A stretch of DNA of 64,000 nucleotides from NCBI GenBank assembly GCA_015059905.1, contig SUZN01000003.1, positions 62,001 to 126,000 on the forward strand. Reading direction: 5' to 3'. Made by a program: the position numbers and the translations under genes. This stretch comes from Rikenellaceae bacterium. GTDB taxonomy: Bacteria; Bacteroidota; Bacteroidia; Bacteroidales; Rikenellaceae. Below the pieces are notes generated by a model. The model was not told where the DNA came from, made no database searches, and saw only the letters and a list, made by a program, of their open reading frames with translations. Below, piece after piece: positions 20,027 through 29,218 of the stretch (positions within the stretch are counted from its first letter, which is position 1; every line of letters begins with the position of its first letter).

Positions 20027-21532
20027 CAACTCAATCGAGTTCAACATCTCCAAACGACCCTCGTTAATCTGCTTAACGATAAGCTCGCCGAAGAGGGTGT
20101 TCTGCCAAGCAAACCATTTGCGAGTGAAGTCCTTTGGATTGTTTACGTTGAATGACTCGTGCATAAAGCCTGTACCTGCATCGGTGCGCATCAACTGCTC
20201 GATACACCACTTAATCTCCTGCTCACAGTCGCTTGTGAAGGCCTTCATCATAAGGCTCATAGGCCAAGCCATATCGTAGCCGATGTGTGGGCCACCGATA
20301 CCCTCGCCCTTCTCGCCTCGGAAGAAGTATGGGTTGCTCTCGCTCCAAACGAAGCGGCGTGTGTTAGCGTAAATCTCGTCGTCGATAACCTCTGGGTTCA
20401 GATACTTCATCGCCAAAAGGCTTGGTACGTTAGCGTCATCCATACAGTAGTAGTTGCCGAAGCCATCAACCTCAAATGCGTAAATCTCGCCAAACTGTGG
20501 GTGGTTATATACTGCATACTTCTCAAGCGCAGTAGCCACCTCGTCAGCCAATGCTGTGCACTCTGCCGCAAGCTCCTTGTTCTTGTTTACCTTGGTCAAA
20601 ATCTCGGCAGCCTTGTTCAAGACAGATACTGCGAAGAAGTTTGAAGGCACCAGGAACTGCAAAACAGTAGCATCGTCAGATGGGCGGAAGCTTGACACAA
20701 TCAAACCAACAGGATTTACTGGCGCACCCAAACCGTTGTTTGACAATGTGTCGAACTGACGCTCTGTGCGGCGCATAAACTTGTAAGGACCATTGCCATC
20801 CTTGCGCTGCTGCTCCTTGAAAGTCTTGAGCACGTTGGTGATAGCCTGCAACCACTGCTCATCGAATATTGAAGCGTCGCCTGTAACCATCCAATAGTAG
20901 TATGCCAAACGGATAGGATAGCACAGTGAGTCAATCTCATACTTGCGCTCGTGCAACTCTGGCTTCATATCGGTCATATCTGACATCCACTCGCCTGGCT
21001 TCGCGCCATCGTTGAATGCGTTTGCATAAGGGTCGATATTGATTGACATCAGCTGACGGCGGATAACACCTGCCAACATAGCCTTCAACTCGGCATCGTC
21101 GTTTGCAAACTGAACATAAGGCCACACCTGCGCGCCCGAATCACGCAACCACATAGCGTGGATATCGCCCGTATAGACAAATGTGTCGTCCTTGCCATCA
21201 AGCTTACGGTAGTGAACGGTAGTGTCCAATGTATTGGGGAAGCAGTTTGAGAACATCCACGCCAGACGCTCGTTTGTTAGCATCTGCTTCACCTTCACAA
21301 TCTCTGCCTCGATAGCCTTCGATGTAAACAGGCGATCCTCTGCGGCAGGACGCTGGCACACATACTCACCATCCTGCATAGGCGCTGGGTCGAGAGCCAC
21401 AGCCGAATAATCAGTCAATACCTCTGGCTCGGCAGCGCAACAATCACCACACTTCGAAGCCTTCTCACAACACGCCACGCAAGAGAGCATAGCGACCAAA
21501 ACTGCTAAATAAAAAAATCGGTTAAACTTCAT
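20021..21532 (-). CDS. Glycoside hydrolase family 125 protein (exo-alpha-mannosidase type), lipoprotein
   Basis: MKFNRFFYLAVLVAMLSCVACCEK lipobox; DTTVHYRKLDGKDDTFVYTGDIHAMWLRDSGAQVWPY..GAPVNPVGLIVSSFRPSDD..GFMHESFNVNNPKDFTRKWFAWQNTLFGELI. Confidence 0.93.
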   Translation of the reverse strand: MKFNRFFYLAVLVAMLSCVACCEKASKCGDCCAAEPEVLTDYSAVALDPAPMQDGEYVCQRPAAEDRLFTSKAIEAEIVKVKQMLTNERLAWMFSNCFPNTLDTTVHYRKLDGKDDTFVYTGDIHAMWLRDSGAQVWPYVQFANDDAELKAMLAGVIRRQLMSINIDPYANAFNDGAKPGEWMSDMTDMKPELHERKYEIDSLCYPIRLAYYYWMVTGDASIFDEQWLQAITNVLKTFKEQQRKDGNGPYKFMRRTERQFDTLSNNGLGAPVNPVGLIVSSFRPSDDATVLQFLVPSNFFAVSVLNKAAEILTKVNKNKELAAECTALADEVATALEKYAVYNHPQFGEIYAFEVDGFGNYYCMDDANVPSLLAMKYLNPEVIDDEIYANTRRFVWSESNPYFFRGEKGEGIGGPHIGYDMAWPMSLMMKAFTSDCEQEIKWCIEQLMRTDAGTGFMHESFNVNNPKDFTRKWFAWQNTLFGELIVKQINEGRLEMLNSIELK

Positions 21533-21648
21533 AGTTTGAATTATTTTTAAGTTGTAAAATCTGGTCAAAGGTACACCTTTTTATTTTATCATCCTACGTT
21601 TAAGCAAAATATTTGCCTTTACGGTGCTTAATTATGCTTCGGTTTTAG

Positions 21649-21656
21649 TATCTTTG
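21649..21656 (+). promoter_or_regulatory. -7 promoter element of ispG
   Basis: TATCTTTG. Confidence 0.45.
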
Positions 21657-21688
21657 CAAAAGCACAAGGCAAAAAAGACCTTAACACA

Positions 21689-23182
21689 ATGACTATGGAA
21701 CTCAATAAATACTCTCGCCGAGTGTCGCATCAGGTGCGTATCGGCAACACAATAATCGGAGGCTGTCAGCCTATCGCCACACAATCAATGACCAACACCC
21801 CAACGGCCGACACAGAATCGAGCGTCGAGCAGGTGAAGCGCATCGCTGCAGCGGGGGCTGGCATTGTACGTCTGACGGCACAGGGGCGCAAAGAGGGTGA
21901 GAACCTCGAAAATATTATGGCTGCGCTGCGCGAAGATGGCTGCGGGGCGGCTATCGTTGCCGACATTCATTTTGTGCCCGAGGTGGCTTCGATTGCAGCA
22001 CGATATGTCGATAAGGTGCGTATCAACCCAGGCAACTACCGCACCTCAAATGGCGAGCTGGAGGCGCTCATCGCACAGTGTCGTGAGCGTGGCGTAGCGC
22101 TTCGCATAGGCGTAAATCATGGCTCGCTGGCAAAGCGTATCTTCGATGAGTGGGGCGACACGCCGCAGGGAATGGTTGTCTCGGCGATGGAGTTTTTGAG
22201 AGTATGTCGCCGCGAGGAGTTTGACCAGGTGGTGGTGTCGATGAAGTCGAGCAACACGCGCGTGATGGTACACGCCTACCGTCTGCTGGTGGAGGCTATG
22301 GAGGCAGAGGGTATGACCTACCCCATCCATCTCGGCGTGACGGAGGCGGGCAACGGCATCGAGGGCAGAATAAAGAGTGCTGTGGGCATTGGCGCACTGC
22401 TTGCTGACGGCATTGGCGACACGATACGTGTCTCACTGACCGAAGCTCCCGAGAATGAGGTGCCTGTGGCGCAGATGCTCTGTGACCACTACTCTTCACG
22501 CGAGGGCGAGTTCACAATCACCCACCCCGAACGATACCACCCAACAGAGTTTGTACGCCGCAGCGATATAACAACACCTATCATCCACACCGAGCTTGAC
22601 GAGCGTTTTATCGTGATAGAGGCTCACTCGCAGAACCCTACGGCAGAGTTGCGCGCAGCCATTCTCTCGCTGGAGGATGAGAAGCAGCCCGTTGTTGTTA
22701 AGTGCCGCTATGAGCAGTCTGACGTGGTGGAGGTTGCTGTGAAGGCTGCTGCCGACCTGGGCGTGTTGTTCCTCGATGGCTTGGCTGATGGTATATGGGT
22801 TGATGCGCCCAATATTCCACAACAAACGGTTAAGGATATTGAGCTGATGATTCTTCAGGCGGCACGCGTGCGTTTCTCTCACACCGAGTACATCGCCTGC
22901 CCAAGCTGTGGTCGCACACTCTACGATATTGAAAAGACGCTTGCCGACATCAAGAGCCGCACATCGCATCTTAAGAACCTCAAGATAGGTATTATGGGCT
23001 GCATCGTGAATGGTCCTGGCGAAATGGCGGATGCCGACTATGGATATGTAGGCGCGGCTGCGGGTCGCATCACACTATACAAGGGTCGTGAGATTGTCGA
23101 AAAGAACATCCCTCAGGAGGAGGCAATCGAACACCTTATCGACCTTATCAAGCGTAACGGCGACTGGCAAGATCCCGAATAG
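21689..23182 (+). CDS. ispG: 4-hydroxy-3-methylbut-2-en-1-yl diphosphate synthase (start could be 21695)
   Basis: VRIGNTIIGGCQPIATQSMTNT..IVADIHF..VDKVRINPGN..LRIGVNHGSL..YIACPSCGRTLYD..KIGIMGCIVNGPGEMADADYGYVGA (Fe-S cysteines). Confidence 0.96.
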   Translation: MTMELNKYSRRVSHQVRIGNTIIGGCQPIATQSMTNTPTADTESSVEQVKRIAAAGAGIVRLTAQGRKEGENLENIMAALREDGCGAAIVADIHFVPEVASIAARYVDKVRINPGNYRTSNGELEALIAQCRERGVALRIGVNHGSLAKRIFDEWGDTPQGMVVSAMEFLRVCRREEFDQVVVSMKSSNTRVMVHAYRLLVEAMEAEGMTYPIHLGVTEAGNGIEGRIKSAVGIGALLADGIGDTIRVSLTEAPENEVPVAQMLCDHYSSREGEFTITHPERYHPTEFVRRSDITTPIIHTELDERFIVIEAHSQNPTAELRAAILSLEDEKQPVVVKCRYEQSDVVEVAVKAAADLGVLFLDGLADGIWVDAPNIPQQTVKDIELMILQAARVRFSHTEYIACPSCGRTLYDIEKTLADIKSRTSHLKNLKIGIMGCIVNGPGEMADADYGYVGAAAGRITLYKGREIVEKNIPQEEAIEHLIDLIKRNGDWQDPE

Positions 23183-23185
23183 GCA

Positions 23186-23923
23186 ATGGCAGGCAGCGCA
23201 ATGAAGCGATACACCGCGCGTGGTGTGGTGCTGGGCACAATCAAGTACGGCGACAAGGGCTTGGTGGTGCAGATGCTCACATCCTCACACGGACGACAAA
23301 GCTATATGGTACAGGGGCTTGGCTCACGCCGAGGTCACGGTAAACTGGCTCTGTTTCAGCCTCTCTTTGCGCTGGAGTTCGAGGGGCTGGAGTCGCAACG
23401 TATGCAGATGCACCGTCTGGGCGAGGTACACAACGGCATTGTACTGCAATCAACACCTTTTGATATAAAAAAATCGACCATCGCCCTCTTTATGGCAGAG
23501 GTTTTGCATCGTCTTGTAAAGGAGAGTGAGGCGAATGAAATGTTGTTTGACTTCGTGTGGGGCTCCATCGAGGCGCTGGATGCCGCCACCGAGGGCGTGG
23601 CAAACTTCCACCTGTGGTTTCTGGCGCACCTATGTCGTTTTCTGGGCTTCTCGCCAGGCAATGAATATATACCCGATGGGTGGTTCAACATCGCCGAGGG
23701 ACTTTACACCACACAAGAGCCACCACGCGAATACCGCATCTCACAAGAGAACGCACTCATCCTCCGCGATATGCTGGAGTGCGATGTGCGCTACATAGCC
23801 GAGATTGGTCTCAACCGCCACCAGAGAGTAGATTTTCTGGCGGCACTCGTTAGCTACTATGGTTATCACCTGGACACTATCAACTCCGTGCAATCAATCA
23901 GAATTTTGCAAGAGGTTTTTTGA
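23186..23923 (+). CDS. recO: DNA repair protein RecO
   Basis: YTARGVVLGTIKYGDKGLVVQMLTSSHGRQSYMVQGLGSRRG..LFQPLFALEFE; order and length typical of RecO. Confidence 0.88.
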   Translation: MAGSAMKRYTARGVVLGTIKYGDKGLVVQMLTSSHGRQSYMVQGLGSRRGHGKLALFQPLFALEFEGLESQRMQMHRLGEVHNGIVLQSTPFDIKKSTIALFMAEVLHRLVKESEANEMLFDFVWGSIEALDAATEGVANFHLWFLAHLCRFLGFSPGNEYIPDGWFNIAEGLYTTQEPPREYRISQENALILRDMLECDVRYIAEIGLNRHQRVDFLAALVSYYGYHLDTINSVQSIRILQEVF

Positions 23924-24384
23924 TAGTGAAGTACATTATTTACACTCTTATTACACTGCTTTTGATGGGTGCTCTTGTCATTGATTATTTCGACGAGAGA
24001 AACATCCACGCTATGCGCCTTGCTGCCGCTGCCGAGCAGGAGCCTCGTCGCTGGCTGAGTGGCGACACCATCTGGTATGAGATAGATTCCATACCCGCAT
24101 TACCATCAGATGCGGAGTGGGACTCGCTGCAAATGGTGTGGGACTCGCTGCACGGCGATTGGTATCCACCCTTGAAAGATGACAATGTACACACCTTGCG
24201 ACCTTCGCTGCCCGCCCGCGTGGAGCTAAACTACCGCCTGCCATATTGGAACGTATATCGCCGTTCGTTCACTCGCTGGGGAATCACCTTCTCAACGGGT
24301 CAGGGCGACCCATACAACCCCTATCCTGTATCGAACGCGCTTGACGCATCGGTCACTTCTCACCCATTAAACCGCCCAAAATAG
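23920..24384 (+). CDS. Hypothetical membrane-anchored protein
   Basis: 154-aa ORF with N-terminal TM (YIIYTLITLLLMGALVIDYF), 4-bp overlap with recO. Confidence 0.55.
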   Translation: MIVKYIIYTLITLLLMGALVIDYFDERNIHAMRLAAAAEQEPRRWLSGDTIWYEIDSIPALPSDAEWDSLQMVWDSLHGDWYPPLKDDNVHTLRPSLPARVELNYRLPYWNVYRRSFTRWGITFSTGQGDPYNPYPVSNALDASVTSHPLNRPK

Positions 24385-24441
24385 GAAAATTACCATATTT
24401 TTCATATCTTTAGCCTGCAAAAAGTAATCAATGAGAAAAAT

Positions 24442-25665
24442 ATGGAGGCAATAAGCATTTTATTTCGTGATTGGGTCGAGGCGGTGCTTCTTCAGACGGG
24501 TCTATCGAGCGAGTTGAGTTCTACATTCAATCGCTGGATTATATTACTGATAATCATCCTGTTCGCACTACTGGTTGATACCGCTATACGCATCGGCGTA
24601 TCACGTCTGCTGCAAAAAATCGTTAGTCGCACAAAGGCTACGTGGGATGATTACATCTTCGACAAGAAGGTCATCAAACGACTATGCAACTTCATCACAC
24701 CAACAATAATATATATCCTCTTGCCGATAGCCTTCTCCTCGGCAGAGGGCAACGACGGGATGTACACCATCCTCAAGCGTGGTGTGGAGATATATATGGT
24801 CATCGCCTGCATCGGTTTTATCAACACACTGCTGAAGGTATGCTTCGAGATTGCCGAGCAACACCCCGCCTGGCAAGGCAAGCCCATCAAGGGATTGATG
24901 CAGACAGCGCAGGGAATAGTCATCGGCATCGGGCTGATACTTGTGGTGTCGATATTGATTGACAAGTCGCCTACGCTACTGCTCACGGGATTGGGTGCAT
25001 CGGCAGCGGTACTGATGTTGATATTCAAGGATAGCATTCTGGGTCTGGTTGCGGGAGTGCAACTCTCGGCAAACAATATGCTCAAGGTGGGCGATTGGAT
25101 TTCGCTTCCCAAGCGTGGTGTAGATGGCGAGGTAGAGGAGGTGTCACTCACCACAATCAAGGTCAGGGCGTGGGATAAGACGTTGCAGATGTTGCCACCC
25201 TATCTGCTTATCAGCGAGCCGTTTGATAATTGGCAAGCGATGCGCTCCGCAGGCGGTCGCCGCATAAAGCGTTCGCTGAATGTTGATATGACGACGATAA
25301 AGTTGGCAGATAGTGCGTTTATCGATACATTACGCCAGAGTGACATCAGCCGCAATCTGATTGAGCCAATACAAACACAGAGCGCCGAGGGCGGCACGCT
25401 CACTAACCTCGACCTCTTTATGCGCGCGGTGAACAACTACCTGCTGCACCATCCAAGAGTCAATCCCAATATGACGGTTATGGTGCGCCAGCTACAACCC
25501 TCGCAGTGGGGTCTGCCCATAGAGATTTACTGCTTCTCGGCAGATGTCAATTGGGTGCCATACGAAAATCTGCAAACAGAGATTATCTCCTACGTTGTTG
25601 CTGTGGCGCCACTCTTCGGCTTGAGGATGTATCAAGCGCCTTCGAGTGCAGATTTGAGAAATTAA
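24442..25665 (+). CDS. Mechanosensitive ion channel family protein (MscS)
   Basis: LLLTGLGASAAVLMLIFKDSILGLVAGVQLSANNMLKVGDWISLPKRGVDGEVEEVSLTTIKVRAWD. Confidence 0.92.
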   Translation: MEAISILFRDWVEAVLLQTGLSSELSSTFNRWIILLIIILFALLVDTAIRIGVSRLLQKIVSRTKATWDDYIFDKKVIKRLCNFITPTIIYILLPIAFSSAEGNDGMYTILKRGVEIYMVIACIGFINTLLKVCFEIAEQHPAWQGKPIKGLMQTAQGIVIGIGLILVVSILIDKSPTLLLTGLGASAAVLMLIFKDSILGLVAGVQLSANNMLKVGDWISLPKRGVDGEVEEVSLTTIKVRAWDKTLQMLPPYLLISEPFDNWQAMRSAGGRRIKRSLNVDMTTIKLADSAFIDTLRQSDISRNLIEPIQTQSAEGGTLTNLDLFMRAVNNYLLHHPRVNPNMTVMVRQLQPSQWGLPIEIYCFSADVNWVPYENLQTEIISYVVAVAPLFGLRMYQAPSSADLRN

Positions 25666-25691
25666 ACGATAAAAACCTAATACCCAAAACA

Positions 25692-27425
25692 ATGAAACCA
25701 TTACACAGATTAGCACCTTTATTTTTGGCGGCGACCATCTTCGCCTGCACAGAGTACACACCCGTTGAGACCTATACCGAGGCAGATGACCCCATCGCCC
25801 TCACCCCCGAAGATGAGGCTGCGTGGGCGGCTGTAAGCAAGTCGCTGAATGTTGCGTGGGGCGATGCCAACTGTCGCTACTCTCGTAGCTTGGTGCCACA
25901 AGTAGAGGGCGCAAGAGCGTTAAAAATTACCCTGTGGCGCGGCGAGAAGGGTCAAGCGCAAGCGTTGGTGTGGACTCCAAAGGGGTTGGATGGTGTTGAG
26001 TGCAAGTTCTCCGACTTTAAGTCTGGGAGTGCCACTATGCCCGCCTCGATTGCAAAATCATTCTTTGTGCGCTACACTTTAGCGGACCAATTCCTGCCAA
26101 CGCATCAGAAGGAAGTACTGATGGCAGATATGCTGGACGACATTGAGTGTTTCGACATCGCTGCACAGACTACTCGACCCGTGTGGGTTACACTCGACAT
26201 CCCCGAGGAGGCGGAGCCTGGCACTTATACTTCAACCCTTGTCATCAGCCACAACGGCTGGGGCAAGGCGAAGCTTCCGATTGAGGTGGAGGTTGTAAAC
26301 CACCTGCTGCCCTCTGCCAAGGAGTGGTCATATCACCTTGATTTGTGGCAGCATCCAACGGCTGTGGCGCGCATCAATGGGCTTGAGTTGTGGAGCGATG
26401 AGCATTTCGAGGAGGCTAAACGTCAAATGAAAATGCTTGCCGAGGCTGGTCAGAAGGTCATCACAACAAACCTCAACAAAGACCCTTGGAATCATCAATG
26501 CTACGATGGTTATGAGGATATGATTAAGTGGACACAGCACAAAAATGGTAGCTGGAGCTACGACTACACTATCTTCGACCGCTGGGTGGAGATGATGCTC
26601 TCGATTGGCATCAACAAGATGATTAACTGCTACTCGATGGTGCCCTGGAACTGCGAGCTGCACTATATGGACGAGGCAAAGGGCGAGATGGTCACCGTCA
26701 AGGCAGAGCCAAACACCCCTATTTTCGAGAAGATATGGGAGCCTTTCCTAAAGGATTTCAAGTCACACTTGCAGGAAAAGGGGTGGCTGGAGATTACAAA
26801 TATCGCAATGGATGAGCGTTCGCCCGAGCAGATGGATGCGGCGGTGAGATTGCTGGAGAGGTGCGCCCCAGAGATGGGCTTTGCGCTTGCCGACAACCAC
26901 AACTCTTACAAAAAATACACCTCTATGCGTGATGTGTGCGCCGCCCTGCGCCGCCAGAGAGTGGACCACGAGGATATCATTATGCGCCGCGAGCGAAACC
27001 AGACCACCACGTTCTATGTATGCTGCGGTCCTCACTACCCTAACACCTTCACTTGGTCACAACCATATGAGGCGGAGATGCTTGGTTGGCTGAATGTAGC
27101 CTATGACTATGACGGTATGTTGCGCTGGGCGTATAACTCCTGGCCAGAGAATCCTATGATGGACTCTCGTTTCGGCAACTGGCCTGCAGGAGATACCTAC
27201 CTGACCTACCCTGGCTGCCACTCGTCGATACGCTTTGAGCGTCTGATTGATGGTATCGAGGTGGCAGAGAAGGTGCGCCGCTTGAGAGCTGCGGGCGTTG
27301 ATACACAGGAGGTTGAAGCGTTGCTGGAGAAGATTCGCACAACCAACTTCCTCGACCACAAACAACCCTGGCTGGAGATTATAAACCAGGCAAACGAGGC
27401 ACTTAACGCCGCCTCACGCAAATAA
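25692..27425 (+). CDS. DUF4091-domain glycoside hydrolase-like lipoprotein
   Basis: MKPLHRLAPLFLAATIFACTEY lipobox; C-terminal GDTYLTYPGCHSSIRFERLIDGIEVAEKVRRLR typical of DUF4091. The ORF track start (25506) overlaps the MscS gene; 25692 preferred. Confidence 0.8.
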   Translation: MKPLHRLAPLFLAATIFACTEYTPVETYTEADDPIALTPEDEAAWAAVSKSLNVAWGDANCRYSRSLVPQVEGARALKITLWRGEKGQAQALVWTPKGLDGVECKFSDFKSGSATMPASIAKSFFVRYTLADQFLPTHQKEVLMADMLDDIECFDIAAQTTRPVWVTLDIPEEAEPGTYTSTLVISHNGWGKAKLPIEVEVVNHLLPSAKEWSYHLDLWQHPTAVARINGLELWSDEHFEEAKRQMKMLAEAGQKVITTNLNKDPWNHQCYDGYEDMIKWTQHKNGSWSYDYTIFDRWVEMMLSIGINKMINCYSMVPWNCELHYMDEAKGEMVTVKAEPNTPIFEKIWEPFLKDFKSHLQEKGWLEITNIAMDERSPEQMDAAVRLLERCAPEMGFALADNHNSYKKYTSMRDVCAALRRQRVDHEDIIMRRERNQTTTFYVCCGPHYPNTFTWSQPYEAEMLGWLNVAYDYDGMLRWAYNSWPENPMMDSRFGNWPAGDTYLTYPGCHSSIRFERLIDGIEVAEKVRRLRAAGVDTQEVEALLEKIRTTNFLDHKQPWLEIINQANEALNAASRK

Positions 27426-27431
27426 ACAAAG

Positions 27432-27459
27432 ATGGGTGGAGCTTGAAGTTCCACCCATT
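27432..27459 (+). terminator. Intrinsic terminator after DUF4091 gene
   Basis: ATGGGTGGA..TTCCACCCAT followed by TATTTTT. Confidence 0.7.
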
Positions 27460-27498
27460 ATTTTTGACATACTTACTGAAGTACAAACAACCGATATT

Positions 27499-27624
27499 GA
27501 TAAGTTATATATAGCGAGAAAATTTTAGGCATACGAAGACCGAGAGTCCGCAGTTTACTCGAACGTAAATGAGGAACTCTCGGTTTTTGTATAACGCCAA
27601 ATTTGCCGCTAGATATAACTTATC
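27499..27624 (+). repeat. Dispersed intergenic element, copy B
   Basis: Terminal inverted repeat GATAAGTTATATATAGCG / CGCTAGATATAACTTATC (17/18 complementary); core CCGCAGTTTACtcgaaCGTAAATGAGGA..TAACGCCAAA; internal stem CCGAGAGT/ACTCTCGG. Confidence 0.88.
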
Positions 27625-29008
27625 TCGCTAGTTCGTAGGCCTTTGTGGTGGTATAATACTTCGCCTTCATATGCGAACGCTCCCACGCAGGAATCTCACC
27701 ATCAGCAAGATAACCAAGATAGACCTTCATTACAGAGCTGAAGCGCATCTCGTGAGTCTTGGCGATAGATGAAGGGATAACAACCTGCCACTCGGTGTCG
27801 GATACCTTGCGGATGTCGAGGTCGGGATACTGCTTCTCGATAGACTTGAGCGAAGAGCGCAAGGTGGCCTCAAAAGCAGCCGCATCGGCACCCTTATTCA
27901 CAACATAAAGCATAGGCTTGTAACCCTGCTCGGCACCCTGACGAATCTCGATATTTGCCTTTGTTCCCTTCACGACAGAGTAGTGAGTGTCGCCCGTACC
28001 CTCGGTACCTACCTCCGCCATAAAGTTCCAGATAACGCTCACGCGGCAGTTAACGCCCGCAAGCTGGTAGTTCATCTCGCCATTGGAATAGACGTGCAGT
28101 GTGTCGCTCACAACATCCTTCTTCAGGAACGATGGATAATCCTCCTTGCCCGTTACAAGACGGTACTTGTCGCGAGGTATCTTCGTAGCCCAGCGGCGTG
28201 CCGATGTGAACTTGATATCGCTCTTATAGTCAATCTCCTGCTCGGGCATAACGGTACACTGCACCAAATCAACGAGGTGGGTCGTCACATCAACAATACC
28301 CTCACCCTGCTGACGTACATCGAAGTACCACTCTGGGCGGCGCAGGGGCTCGCCTGATACATACTTGAAGAAGTGGTGAACGCTCTCCTTGGTGATGGCT
28401 GGGTCCTCGGGCGTACCCTTCTCCATCTCGCCAAAGAGCTCGGGCATACCGACCAATACGCGCTGAAGCTCGTTGTTTATTTCCGAACGCTCGGTCATTA
28501 TATCATATACCATAACACCATTCTCGGCAGCACTGTCGAGTGTCTGCTCAAGCATCGCAAAGCTCTTGCCATCGATAGCCATCGGCTTATCCGACAGCAC
28601 GTTAATGCCAGCATCCACAGCAGCCTTCACATAGCCTGTCTTCTTACCGTTATTACCCGCCAGCACCAGCACATTACCCTTGCGCTCGAGTATCATCTTC
28701 TCAAGGAAATCGTTGCCCGTATAGACGTGCTCAACCCACGACGTAGGACGCTCGGCACGAGTGTTGTAACGCTCAATGCGGTCAAGATGCATCTTCACAT
28801 CATCGCCTTCAGGAGCATAGACGTGCACCGTAGGGTGTACCTCGTCATACATATACATCTGCACCAGCGCAGCGTGGAAGTGACCTGGGTCAAGCGTGAG
28901 GAGCTTCACCTCGTTCTTAGCACCACTGAATTTACCCTTTACGGTCTTACCGCAACCTACCGCACCCACCACGGCAACCGATAGGAACAAAGCAAAAATC
29001 TTTCTCAT
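27620..29008 (-). CDS. Putative oxidoreductase (Gfo/Idh/MocA-like) lipoprotein
   Basis: Signal/lipobox VGAVGCGK; VLSDKPMAID..YDIMTER motifs; C-terminal putative-oxidoreductase domain. Confidence 0.8.
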   Translation of the reverse strand: MRKIFALFLSVAVVGAVGCGKTVKGKFSGAKNEVKLLTLDPGHFHAALVQMYMYDEVHPTVHVYAPEGDDVKMHLDRIERYNTRAERPTSWVEHVYTGNDFLEKMILERKGNVLVLAGNNGKKTGYVKAAVDAGINVLSDKPMAIDGKSFAMLEQTLDSAAENGVMVYDIMTERSEINNELQRVLVGMPELFGEMEKGTPEDPAITKESVHHFFKYVSGEPLRRPEWYFDVRQQGEGIVDVTTHLVDLVQCTVMPEQEIDYKSDIKFTSARRWATKIPRDKYRLVTGKEDYPSFLKKDVVSDTLHVYSNGEMNYQLAGVNCRVSVIWNFMAEVGTEGTGDTHYSVVKGTKANIEIRQGAEQGYKPMLYVVNKGADAAAFEATLRSSLKSIEKQYPDLDIRKVSDTEWQVVIPSSIAKTHEMRFSSVMKVYLGYLADGEIPAWERSHMKAKYYTTTKAYELAR

Positions 29009-29118
29009 ACGATATCTCTTGTGTTAATTTTCGAAATCTGATAGCAAAGATAAAAGAAATTTGTTTTTTGAAGAAAAAAAAGTGTCGTAAAGAGCTGATT
29101 TTTACTTTTTTTGCTATA

Positions 29119-29126
29119 TCTTTGCA
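29119..29126 (+). promoter_or_regulatory. -7 promoter element of rpsA
   Basis: TATCTTTG ~93 bp upstream of the rpsA ATG. Confidence 0.5.
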
Positions 29127-29218
29127 ATCGCTTTCGCGCGCGTATGATGTGCGTGCAGGCGTAAAACATTTATTATTAACAATTTAACGGGCGATTGTAT
29201 CGCAAAAATTTTTCCACA

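Noticed and set aside
25506-25691. N-terminal extension of the DUF4091 ORF
   Set aside because: Overlaps the MscS gene; the lipoprotein signal peptide begins at 25692.
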